NCBI GenBank assembly: GCA_020628755.1
Contig: JAHDEQ010000248.1
Location: 1 to 5,623, forward strand
DNA from: Saprospiraceae bacterium
GTDB lineage: Bacteria > Bacteroidota > Bacteroidia > Chitinophagales > Saprospiraceae
Direction of reading: 5' to 3'
DNA: 5,623 nt
Below the pieces are notes generated by a model that saw only the letters and a list, made by a program, of their open reading frames with translations, was not told where the DNA came from and did not search any database. Made by a program: the position numbers and the translations under genes. Positions 1-5,623 of this stretch are shown in pieces; position 1 is the first letter of the stretch; each line of letters starts with the position of its first letter.

Positions 1-783
1 CAAGATGCTTGTGGAACTCCGCTTTTACATACGCAAACGATAACAATTACCCCTGCGCCTCCTGCTTCTTATATAAATTCCCCTACTGATCTTGCCTTAA
101 ACTGTGGAGAGCAATTCCCTCCCTTTATCGATTTAATTTATGATAATGGAATGACAGGATCATGCCAAAATACAGGAGTTGTTTCAGGTTTCCAACAAGG
201 AATTTATGATCCTTGTTTGGGCGGTTCAATTGAATTTATTTGGGATGGTGTTGACAATTGTGGTAATCCTATCGTTCATATGCAAACGATAACTGTTGCT
301 CCAGCTATGGCTGCCACATTTAATGATTTGCCAGCAGACCAAACCATTACTTGCTCGGCTATACCACCATTACAAGATTTAACCTATAGTTCAAATTACT
401 GTCCGAAAACTTCAGGAAGTATTGCTGGCACAGAAGTCAATAATCTTAATGGTTGCAATGGCGGAACGATTGTTCGCACTTGGGAAGGAAACGACAATTG
501 TGGTAATTTCCTTTCACATACACAAGTTTTGACAGTAGGCCCTACATCGCCTGCATCTTTCGTTAATCTCCCTATTGATATGACCATCGCTTGTGATGAT
601 GCTTTGCCTCCTTTAGAACCCTTACAATTTTCAAATAACGATCCTGATTGTGAAATCATTGGTTCTATTGAAGGGAATATGATCCTAGAAGAAAATGGTT
701 GCGAAGGCCAAATCACCTACCTTTGGGAAGGTGCCGATAATTGTGGCAATCTTTTGGCACACATTCAAACCATCACTCAAACT
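1..783 (+). repeat. Tandem four-cysteine HYR-like modules, about 81 residues each
   Basis: The motif D-(N/A)-C-G-(N/T) recurs at bases 4, 253, 493 and 736, giving unit lengths of 83, 80 and 81 codons. Each complete unit has the order: D-x-C-G, a T-Q-(T/V)-(I/L)-T strand, a Pro-rich hinge, a strand with Cys before a P-P motif, a mid-module Cys, an (N-G/D-P)-C turn, and an aromatic W-(D/E)-G just before the next D-N-C-G. That is four cysteines per module, matching the four-cysteine HYR-like domains I recall from Bacteroidota surface proteins. At DNA level the copies have diverged; the longest obvious identity is a 15-base stretch shared by 253-267 and 493-507, so this is an old protein repeat rather than a recent DNA duplication. 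The array probably continues left of the window. Confidence 0.8.
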
Positions 784-3516
784 TGTCCGCCTCCTATCGC
801 AAATGCTGGACCAGATATGCTCCTAAGTTGTAGTACCGAAAGCCTCACTTTAGATGGTACTAATTCTTCGCCCAATGAAATTTATCAATGGAATACCAAT
901 GATGGCTTTATTGCAAGTGGAGGCAATACACTTACCCCCGAAATCAATAGTGCTGGTACTTATACACTAACCGTAAATAGTGCGACAGGCTGTTCATCAC
1001 AAGATAGTGTCGTCGTAGAGCAAGACATTAATGCTCCTAGCTTCACGATAGAGGGTTCTAATCAATTGTCTTGTTCCAATACAGAACAAGCCTTAACTAT
1101 TGTTCCAACTACAGGAAGTGTGAATAATTATACTTACCAATGGGAAGGTGCTGGAATCATACAAGGTGGCAATACAAATGCGCCGATCGTTAATCAAGTA
1201 GGCACTTACATCGTAGTTGTAACAGACAATGCCAATGGATGTTCAACCACACAATCTTTTGAAATAAGTCAAGCAGAAGAGTTGAACTTCACATTAAATA
1301 ATACCAGCCAAATCTTGTGTTTTGGAGAATCCACAGGAAGTATAGAATCGGAAATTATATCTGGAACAGCACCTTATCAATATTTATGGTCTAACGGCAA
1401 TACGACAACGAGTTTAGAAAATATTGCAGCAGGAAGCTATACCCTGAGCATTACAGATAGTAATGCTTGCATCGCTACACAAAGCATTGAAATAAACCAA
1501 GCCTCGGAGTTGACAAGTACGATTACTTATATTAATCAAACGCTTACTTGTACTGGCGACCCGCTCGATTATGAAATAACGGTGCAAGGCGGTACACCGC
1601 CTTACACGTACGCATGGTCAGACGGTTCAAGTCAAGCTCAATTAGAAAACATTACAGAAACAAATTATTCGCTTACCATTACGGATAATAATAATTGTAC
1701 TCTTATTGAAGAATTAGAATTTTCAATCGAAGATGATATACCCAATATTGAAATCAACTCAAATACTACAGTATTGGATTGCAATCAACTTCAAATCAAC
1801 CTAACAGCTAGTAGCAATGGCACAGCAGTTTCATATATTTGGTACAATGAAGATGGCGAAGCGATTTCAGACCAAGCAACTATTCTAGTAGAAGAACCAG
1901 GTTTATACAATGTGGTTGCAACAAATACCAATAATGCTTGTACTGCTCAGGCGACAACTACAATCACCCAAGATATAATCGATCCCGTTTTTGAAATTGT
2001 AGGTCTTGAATCAATTGATTGCGAAAATCCTAGCGTCGAACTCGAAGCAGTAAGCAATGATAGCAATGTAGATTATGATTGGATAAACCAAAATGGAGCT
2101 ACCGTAGGAACGAATAATACCTTCACTACAAGTGATTGTGGATTGTATCAAGTTACACTTACCAATATCAACAATGGTTGTACCGCTACTCAGTCTTTTG
2201 AAATCGAGTGTCAACTCGATTTACCACAACTATTGCTTTCAGAAGACCAAAATTTCGATATTGATTGCAATTCAGAGCCAATTTTTCCTTTGAATATAGA
2301 AGCTACTATTGATGAAAACAATACCAATCTTTCCTATTTTTGGTCTGTCAATGGCGATACAATTCCAAACGCTGAAACTTTGGATTTGGAAATTACACAA
2401 GCAGGAGAATACGTTTTTCATTTACAAGATACAGCTTCAGGTTGTAGCACCAGTGATACTGTTTCTATTACAGTCAATAATTTAGATGCTCCAATTGCTT
2501 CAATCAGCAGTTCGGGTATTCTCAATTGCATTAATACTACAGTCGCTTTAGATGGAACAAACTCTTCTGGAATTAGCGATTTGACTTATCAATGGACGGG
2601 AGCTATGGGCGTTTTTATTTCGACCCAAGCCAATATCGAAGTCACTGAACCTGGCTATTATTCGCTTATTGTTCGAGACAATATCGGTTGCACCGACCAA
2701 CAATTGATACAAGTAGAAGCTGATGAATTGCAATTCAATTTTACCCATGAAACACCCTTGTGCCACGATGATATTATCGAGGTTCAAAGCCAAGTTTCGG
2801 GAACGAATCCTCCTTTTAGTCTCAATTGGAGCAATGGTACAAGCGAATCGAGCATCAATTATGCAAATGAAGATACTTACACTGTTATGATTACCGATAG
2901 TTTGGGCTGTACTTGGGAAGAAAGTATTGAAAATATCGAATTTCCTGACGAATTGCGAGAAAAAACACTTATTGTTACCAATGAAACTGGAACTAATTCC
3001 AATGGCTTAATCGTCGTACAAGGTGGTGGCGGAACACCACCTTATACACACACTTGGAGTACGGGAGCTGTTTCTTCAACCATTTACAACCTCAGTGCAG
3101 GTTTTTATAGTGTTACCATCTCTGATGCCAATGATTGTACCTATGTGATTGAAGATATAGAAGTGCAATCTCTTGTCATTCCAGATTTTGACTCGACTGA
3201 CCAATTTAATACCAGTGAAAATTCATTCTACCAAAACAATAAAGAAGAATTGCTTTTTAATGATGTTAAACATCAAGTAAACATTTATCCAAATCCTAAT
3301 AATGGTAATTTTAGTATAAATACGACACAAGATTTGGCCGACACACACTTGTACATTTTCAATGCACAAGGGCAACAAATTTATGACAATCAAAACCTGA
3401 AAGGAAAACATTCTGTTATTGAATTACCTAACAATTTGACGAGTGGTTTGTATCTTATTTATTTAGAATCGCCTGATAGTAAAACTATGCAAAAAATTAT
3501 CATCGATAAAGATTAA
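1..3516 (+). CDS. Large T9SS-secreted mosaic adhesin with HYR-like, Ig/PKD-like and SprB repeats (5' end missing)
   Basis: The frame is open from base 1, so this is the C-terminal 1171 residues of a longer protein; the first in-frame ATG, at 151, lies inside a repeat module and is not the start. No signal peptide is visible because the N-terminus is outside. In partial-protein numbering: residues 1-261 are tandem four-Cys HYR-like modules with D-N-C-G-N motifs; 266-428 two Ig/PKD-like modules; 429-582 two SprB-like repeats; 583-910 four Ig/PKD-like modules; 911-1058 two SprB-like repeats; 1059-1091 an acidic linker; 1092-1171 a T9SS type A sorting domain. By family knowledge such proteins cross the outer membrane through the T9SS and are anchored on the surface or released; SprB of Flavobacterium is the mobile gliding adhesin. 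Adhesion or surface display here is inferred from architecture only. The chain is strongly acidic, with almost no Lys or Arg before the linker. No frameshift is seen. The ligand is unknown. Confidence 0.93.
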   Translation, partial: QDACGTPLLHTQTITITPAPPASYINSPTDLALNCGEQFPPFIDLIYDNGMTGSCQNTGVVSGFQQGIYDPCLGGSIEFIWDGVDNCGNPIVHMQTITVAPAMAATFNDLPADQTITCSAIPPLQDLTYSSNYCPKTSGSIAGTEVNNLNGCNGGTIVRTWEGNDNCGNFLSHTQVLTVGPTSPASFVNLPIDMTIACDDALPPLEPLQFSNNDPDCEIIGSIEGNMILEENGCEGQITYLWEGADNCGNLLAHIQTITQTCPPPIANAGPDMLLSCSTESLTLDGTNSSPNEIYQWNTNDGFIASGGNTLTPEINSAGTYTLTVNSATGCSSQDSVVVEQDINAPSFTIEGSNQLSCSNTEQALTIVPTTGSVNNYTYQWEGAGIIQGGNTNAPIVNQVGTYIVVVTDNANGCSTTQSFEISQAEELNFTLNNTSQILCFGESTGSIESEIISGTAPYQYLWSNGNTTTSLENIAAGSYTLSITDSNACIATQSIEINQASELTSTITYINQTLTCTGDPLDYEITVQGGTPPYTYAWSDGSSQAQLENITETNYSLTITDNNNCTLIEELEFSIEDDIPNIEINSNTTVLDCNQLQINLTASSNGTAVSYIWYNEDGEAISDQATILVEEPGLYNVVATNTNNACTAQATTTITQDIIDPVFEIVGLESIDCENPSVELEAVSNDSNVDYDWINQNGATVGTNNTFTTSDCGLYQVTLTNINNGCTATQSFEIECQLDLPQLLLSEDQNFDIDCNSEPIFPLNIEATIDENNTNLSYFWSVNGDTIPNAETLDLEITQAGEYVFHLQDTASGCSTSDTVSITVNNLDAPIASISSSGILNCINTTVALDGTNSSGISDLTYQWTGAMGVFISTQANIEVTEPGYYSLIVRDNIGCTDQQLIQVEADELQFNFTHETPLCHDDIIEVQSQVSGTNPPFSLNWSNGTSESSINYANEDTYTVMITDSLGCTWEESIENIEFPDELREKTLIVTNETGTNSNGLIVVQGGGGTPPYTHTWSTGAVSSTIYNLSAGFYSVTISDANDCTYVIEDIEVQSLVIPDFDSTDQFNTSENSFYQNNKEELLFNDVKHQVNIYPNPNNGNFSINTTQDLADTHLYIFNAQGQQIYDNQNLKGKHSVIELPNNLTSGLYLIYLESPDSKTMQKIIIDKD
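796..1284 (+). repeat. Two Ig/PKD-like adhesin modules
   Basis: These encode two beta-sandwich-type modules (796-1035 and 1036-1284). Each has a Cys in an early strand (L-S-C-S), a central Y-Q-W strand, an (A/V)-G-T-Y-(T/I) strand and a late G-C-S, so one disulfide per module is likely. The first carries the L-D-G-T-N-S-S signature seen in PKD-like repeats, and it recurs in the module at 2494-2730. The modules are expected to be rigid spacers that extend the adhesin from the cell surface; ligand binding cannot be read from sequence. Confidence 0.65.
1285..1746 (+). repeat. SprB-like repeats 1 and 2
   Basis: These two modules match the SprB repeat pattern: (S/G)-G-T-(A/P)-P-Y-x-Y-x-W-S-(N/D)-G, then a short L-E-N-I strand, then (S/N)-Y-(T/S)-L-(S/T)-I-T-D-x-N-x-C. 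The cores lie at about 1360-1470 and 1588-1698. Each also has a Cys in an early strand. SprB repeats are found in gliding adhesins and other large surface proteins of Bacteroidota; the family link is clear from motif order, while a role in gliding is only a possibility. Confidence 0.8.
1747..2730 (+). repeat. Four Ig/PKD-like modules
   Basis: The approximate units are 1747-1989, 1990-2229, 2230-2493 and 2494-2730. All share an early Cys (L-D-C, I-D-C or L-N-C), a central aromatic-plus-Trp strand, a G-x-Y strand and a late (A/G)-C-(T/S), spaced about 80 residues apart. The second unit departs from the pattern: its G-x-Y strand is preceded by Cys rather than Ala or Pro, and a fourth Cys lies in its last strand. 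The fourth unit resembles the first module of the 796-1284 pair through L-D-G-T-N-S-S, which suggests internal duplication and shuffling. Confidence 0.65.
2731..3174 (+). repeat. SprB-like repeats 3 and 4
   Basis: Two further SprB-type modules have cores at about 2797-2910 (S-G-T-N-P-P-F, N-W-S-N-G, M-I-T-D-S-L-G-C) and 3025-3138 (G-G-T-P-P-Y, T-W-S-T-G, L-S-A-G-F-Y-S-V-T-I-S-D-A-N-D-C). The last one is closest to the consensus and has lost the early-strand Cys. They directly precede the linker and sorting domain, so they would be the modules nearest the membrane anchor if the protein stays on the surface. Confidence 0.8.
3274..3513 (+). other. T9SS type A C-terminal sorting domain (coding segment)
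   Basis: The final 80 residues begin with V-N-I-Y-P-N-P-N-N-G-N-F, the hallmark start of the Por secretion tail. They continue with an L-Y-I-F-N-A-Q-G-Q strand, L-P-N-N-L-T-S-G-L-Y, and a closing Lys-rich K-x-x-x-K-I-I-I-D-K strand. By established knowledge this domain directs transport across the outer membrane by the type IX system and is cleaved by the PorU sortase. It holds six of the nine lysines in the visible protein, in contrast to the Lys/Arg-poor repeat region. Confidence 0.92.
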
Positions 3517-3531
3517 AAAAAAACTACCCCT
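3517..3531 (+). promoter_or_regulatory. A-rich translation start region without Shine-Dalgarno
   Basis: The 15-base gap after the adhesin stop continues a nine-A run (3515-3523) and then reads C-T-A-C-C-C-C-T before the ATG. There is no purine-rich Shine-Dalgarno motif. This fits Bacteroidota, where A-rich unstructured leaders are commonly used instead. No hairpin terminator or recognisable promoter fits in this gap, so any promoter for the downstream pair would lie inside the adhesin 3' end. Confidence 0.45.
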
Positions 3532-4077
3532 ATGGCAAAAAAAATGGATGCGCTCAATGCTAAACTTCAAGACTTTATAGCAGAGCAAAAAATCTTTTTC
3601 GTGGCTACTGCTATGAAAGAAGGACGAATCAACCTTTCGCCCAAAGGCATGGACTCACTCCGTGTGCTCAACGAAAATCAATTGATTTGGCTCAACCTTA
3701 CGGGGAGCGGAAACGAGACTGCCGCACAACTACTCGAAAGCAATCGTATGACCATTATGATGTGTGCTTTTGAAGGAAATCCTTTGATTTTGCGTTTGTA
3801 TGGAAGTGCCAAAATCTACCATCCAAGAGATAAAGAATTTGAAGCATACATCAAGCACTTTCCAGCCAATACAGGTGCAAGACAGATTTTTGATATGCAC
3901 ATCGAAATGGTACAAACTTCTTGTGGTTTTGCTGTGCCATTGATGGAGTTTAAAGAAGAGCGTACTATCCTCAAGGATTGGGCAGAGAAGAAAGGCAAAG
4001 AAGGAATACAAGATTATTGGAAAGAAAAAAACACCATCAGTTTAGATGGTCATCCGACTGGAATTTTTGATAAATAA
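3532..4077 (+). CDS. Pyridoxamine 5'-phosphate oxidase-like FMN-binding split-barrel protein
   Basis: This is a 181-residue soluble protein with no signal peptide or membrane segment. Recognisable family motifs in order are F-F-V-A-T-A (22-27), N-L-S-P-K-G-M-D-S-L-R (34-44), L-T-G-S-G-N-E-T (56-63), F-E-G-N-P-L-I-L-R-L-Y-G (80-91), Q-T-S-C-G-F-A-V-P (128-136), W-A-E-K-K-G (150-155) and S-L-D-G-x-P-T-G (170-177). This matches a conserved bacterial subgroup annotated as pyridoxamine 5'-phosphate oxidase family, usually about 180-200 residues, so it looks full length. The fold normally binds FMN or a related flavin; substrate and reaction are not known for this subgroup, and it should not be called PdxH. 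The ATG at 3532 is 15 bases after the adhesin stop; an in-frame ATG at 3544 is an alternative. It is followed after 10 bases by the P450 gene, so the two are probably one transcript. Confidence 0.88.
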   Translation: MAKKMDALNAKLQDFIAEQKIFFVATAMKEGRINLSPKGMDSLRVLNENQLIWLNLTGSGNETAAQLLESNRMTIMMCAFEGNPLILRLYGSAKIYHPRDKEFEAYIKHFPANTGARQIFDMHIEMVQTSCGFAVPLMEFKEERTILKDWAEKKGKEGIQDYWKEKNTISLDGHPTGIFDK

Positions 4078-4087
4078 ATCATTTCCT
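4078..4087 (+). promoter_or_regulatory. Spacer that sets the P450 start
   Basis: The ten bases between the PNPOx-like stop (4075-4077) and ATG 4088 have no Shine-Dalgarno motif but end in C-C-T directly before ATG, like the start at 3532. The reading frame extends upstream to another ATG at 4046 that would overlap the previous gene by 32 bases. The 4088 start is preferred because the extra 14 residues do not resemble P450 sequence and M-K-A-L-P-x-V-P looks like a natural P450 N-terminus. Confidence 0.5.
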
Positions 4088-5437
4088 ATGAAAGCCTTAC
4101 CCGTTGTACCTCGCCTTCGCATATTGAAACGAATGTTTAAAATGGTACAAAATCCAATTCCTTATTTCGAGGAGTACAATGCCGAATTTGGGGACACTTA
4201 TATGCTATATATGGGAGGAATGGACAGAGGAATTGTATCATCTAATCCTGATTTTATACAGCATATTTTACAAAAGAAAAATAAAAACTATCCCAAATCT
4301 CATATACAAACCGACTTGTTGGCAGGCTATGTCGGTTTGGGTTTATTGACAAGCGATGGCGACTATTGGTTACGCCAAAGGCGTTTGATTCAACCTGGTT
4401 TTCATCGGCAGAAGTTGGCGGCTTTGGTTGAAATTATGCAAGCAGAAATTGAAAAGTCCTGCGCTCATTTTGAGCAAAAGGCTCAAAATAAAACCGTCTT
4501 TGACATCAACGAAGTCGGTATGGAATTGGCCTTTAAAGTCGTTGCAAAATCTTTGTTCGGTTCACAAATCGAAGAAAATACGATGAATACCTTGGCGGAT
4601 AATATTACAACGCTACAAGAATTTATCATCCAACAAATTCGTTTGCCCTTCAAAAAACCTTGGTTTCATTTAACAGGACAAGTGACCAAACACAAAAAAA
4701 TGGGCCAAGAAAGTGCAGACATTATCAAATCACTTATCGAAAAAAGACGTGCTTCTGGCCAAAGCAATGACGATCTGTTGGATATGCTACTTTCGGTTCG
4801 ATACGAAGACACTAATGAAGGTATGACCGACCAACAATTAGTTGATGAGGCTCTTATTTTGTTTGTGGCTGGCCACGAAACGACAGCCAATGCTATCGCA
4901 TGGATTTTTTACCTTTTACAACAACATCCAGAAGTGGTCGAAAAACTACGGAAGGAATTTGACGGAGTTTTAGGGGATGGCAAACCCACTTTTGAAAACC
5001 TTCGGCAGTTAGAATATACGACCCAAGTCATCAATGAATCTATGCGACTTTATCCGCCTGCTTGGATTACCGATAGAGTTGCACTTGAAGATGATGAAGT
5101 AAATGGCTACTCCATAAAAAAAGGTGATATGGTAGTTGCGTTTTTTTATGGCTTGCATCACTCCAATGATTTGTGGGATGAACCAAAAAAATTTAAACCT
5201 GAACGCTTTGCCAAAGCACGCAAAAAGGAAAGACATCCTTATTCTTTTTTACCTTTTGGAGGTGGGCCAAGATTGTGTATCGGAAACAATTTTGCAATGA
5301 TGGAAATGCAAATGATTTTGGTACACCTTATTCAAAAATACGATTTTGAAATGGTCAAAAATCAGAAAATCGAATTGCAACCAATGGTTACACTTCGACC
5401 TAAAGAAGGAATAAAAATGAGCGTGCGTAGTGTTTAA
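4088..5437 (+). CDS. Cytochrome P450 monooxygenase
   Basis: A 449-residue soluble P450 without an N-terminal membrane anchor, full length for a bacterial enzyme. Motifs numbered from the 4088 start: C-helix W-L-R-Q-R at 94-98 (W and R contact haem propionates); I-helix A-G-H-E-T-T at 261-266 with the acid-Thr pair for oxygen activation; E-S-M-R at 317-320 (ExxR); P-E-R-F at 371-374; haem loop F-G-G-G-P-R-L-C-I-G at 390-399 with the thiolate ligand Cys397 (codon 5276-5278). All catalytic elements are present, so it should be active. It resembles the CYP102/CYP4-like type of bacterial P450, which often act on fatty acids or other lipophilic molecules; the substrate here is unknown. No fused reductase and no ferredoxin gene is in the window, so electrons must come from partners elsewhere. 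It sits 10 bases after the PNPOx-like gene, implying co-transcription, and is followed by a long hairpin. Confidence 0.96.
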   Translation: MKALPVVPRLRILKRMFKMVQNPIPYFEEYNAEFGDTYMLYMGGMDRGIVSSNPDFIQHILQKKNKNYPKSHIQTDLLAGYVGLGLLTSDGDYWLRQRRLIQPGFHRQKLAALVEIMQAEIEKSCAHFEQKAQNKTVFDINEVGMELAFKVVAKSLFGSQIEENTMNTLADNITTLQEFIIQQIRLPFKKPWFHLTGQVTKHKKMGQESADIIKSLIEKRRASGQSNDDLLDMLLSVRYEDTNEGMTDQQLVDEALILFVAGHETTANAIAWIFYLLQQHPEVVEKLRKEFDGVLGDGKPTFENLRQLEYTTQVINESMRLYPPAWITDRVALEDDEVNGYSIKKGDMVVAFFYGLHHSNDLWDEPKKFKPERFAKARKKERHPYSFLPFGGGPRLCIGNNFAMMEMQMILVHLIQKYDFEMVKNQKIELQPMVTLRPKEGIKMSVRSV

Positions 5438-5443
5438 GTTTCT

Positions 5444-5492
5444 ATGTGTTTGAGTGTTTATGTTTCAGAGGCACATAAACACTCAAACACAT
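5444..5492 (+). terminator. Perfect 20-bp inverted repeat, candidate 3'-end hairpin of the P450 transcript
   Basis: The arms 5444-5463 and 5473-5492 are exact reverse complements of 20 bases, with a 9-base loop (5464-5472). The hairpin starts 6 bases after the P450 stop, where an intrinsic terminator or mRNA-stabilising stem would be expected. No U-tract follows on either strand, so it is not a textbook Rho-independent terminator. The left arm contains no C and the right arm no G. It could instead be a member of a dispersed inverted-repeat family. Confidence 0.55.
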
Positions 5493-5611
5493 CGGAACAT
5501 TATTTTGATAAGGTTCTTTGACTTTTCCCGTGAAAATACTTCTATTCAAATCTAAAATCGTTCACTTTCTGCGGTCGTTCTCTCTTTTATTTTGAACGGA
5601 ACACGGCACCT

Positions 5612-5623
5612 GCCTGCGCAGGC
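5612..5623. repeat. GC-rich 12-bp perfect palindrome at the window edge
   Basis: Bases 5612-5623 (gcctgcgcaggc) equal their own reverse complement. The flanking c-a-c-c-t on the left suggests that the palindrome may continue beyond the window. It could be a REP-like repeat, a protein-binding site or part of a terminator hairpin; the right half of its context cannot be seen. Confidence 0.5.

Larger units (their letters stand above)
5438..5623. other. Non-coding 3' flank
   Basis: No reading frame on either strand is convincing in these 186 bases; the longest are 21-25 codons. The stretch holds the inverted repeat at 5444-5492, an AT-rich middle, a segment around 5561-5582 (c-t-g-c-g-g-t-c-g-t-t-c) of a type I associate with dispersed intergenic sequence in Bacteroidota, and a GC-rich palindrome at the right edge that contrasts with the surrounding AT-rich sequence. 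Confidence 0.6.

Noticed and set aside
151..3516. A complete gene starting at the ATG at 151
   Set aside because: The frame is open back to base 1 and the residues before 151 complete the same four-Cys HYR-like repeat, so this ATG is internal.
3532..4077. Assignment as PdxH, the vitamin B6 biosynthesis enzyme
   Set aside because: The motifs fit another branch of the split-barrel superfamily and not the canonical PdxH pattern; the name would overstate the evidence.
396..4890. Minus-strand open frames of 60-106 codons within the three genes
   Set aside because: They lie entirely opposite strongly supported coding sequence and show no recognisable domains or start context.
4046..5437. A 463-residue P450 starting at 4046
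   Set aside because: It would overlap the preceding gene by 32 bases and add 14 residues unlike a P450 N-terminus; ATG 4088 fits better, though the upstream start cannot be fully excluded.
5444..5521. A 25-codon plus-strand ORF inside the hairpin region
   Set aside because: It is made mostly of the two inverted-repeat arms, is very short and has no family resemblance.
5493..5530. A Bacteroidota-type promoter (TTTG and TAnnTTTG boxes) near t-a-t-t-t-t-g at about 5501-5507
   Set aside because: The -7 element is one base short of the consensus and no gene start follows within the window.
5530..5595. A 21-codon GTG-start ORF with a hydrophobic, basic peptide
   Set aside because: It is leader-like by chance composition of AT-rich DNA, with a non-ATG start and no supporting context.
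5576..5598. Small stem of cgttc (5576-5580) with gaacg (5594-5598)
   Set aside because: Only five base pairs with a 13-base loop, expected by chance.
5552..5623. Minus-strand frame open to the right edge (23 codons before a stop), possibly the end of a convergent gene
   Set aside because: It includes the palindrome and possible repeat sequence and is too short to judge; bases to the right are needed.
1..5623. CRISPR array, tRNA, rRNA, insertion sequence or toxin-antitoxin module
   Set aside because: No regularly spaced DNA repeats, no cloverleaf or rRNA-like sequence, no transposase-like frame and no small gene pair was seen.

Overview
The window looks like chromosomal DNA of a Bacteroidota bacterium that has a type IX secretion system (T9SS), probably a free-living or marine gliding lineage. 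The evidence is an AT-rich coding sequence, an adhesin with SprB-type repeats that ends in a T9SS type A C-terminal sorting domain, A-rich gene starts without Shine-Dalgarno motifs, and very tight gene packing. The species cannot be named from the sequence.

Layout: three genes lie on the + strand. (1) Bases 1-3516 are the 3' part of a large cell-surface or secreted mosaic protein. Its reading frame is open from the first base, so the true start is outside the window. The visible 1171 residues run: about three tandem four-cysteine HYR-like modules, two Ig/PKD-like modules, two SprB-like modules, four more Ig/PKD-like modules, two more SprB-like modules, a short linker, and the sorting domain. 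(2) After 15 bases comes a 181-residue protein of the pyridoxamine 5'-phosphate oxidase-like (FMN-binding split-barrel) family. (3) After 10 more bases comes a cytochrome P450 of about 449 residues with all the hallmark motifs. The last 186 bases carry no convincing gene. They hold a perfect 20-bp inverted repeat just after the P450 stop and a 12-bp perfect palindrome at the right edge.

How the genes relate: the PNPOx-like gene and the P450 gene are almost certainly co-transcribed. No terminator is visible between the adhesin and this pair, so read-through is possible, but the adhesin acts outside the cell and the two redox proteins inside, and no shared pathway is evident. No P450 redox partner (ferredoxin or ferredoxin reductase) is in the window.

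Most notable: the adhesin has a stretch of 732 consecutive residues with no lysine or arginine, one Ig-like module has what looks like an extra disulfide, and the 3' flank has two unusual inverted-repeat structures. I found no clear evidence for a wholly new system such as a defence island, CRISPR array or mobile element.
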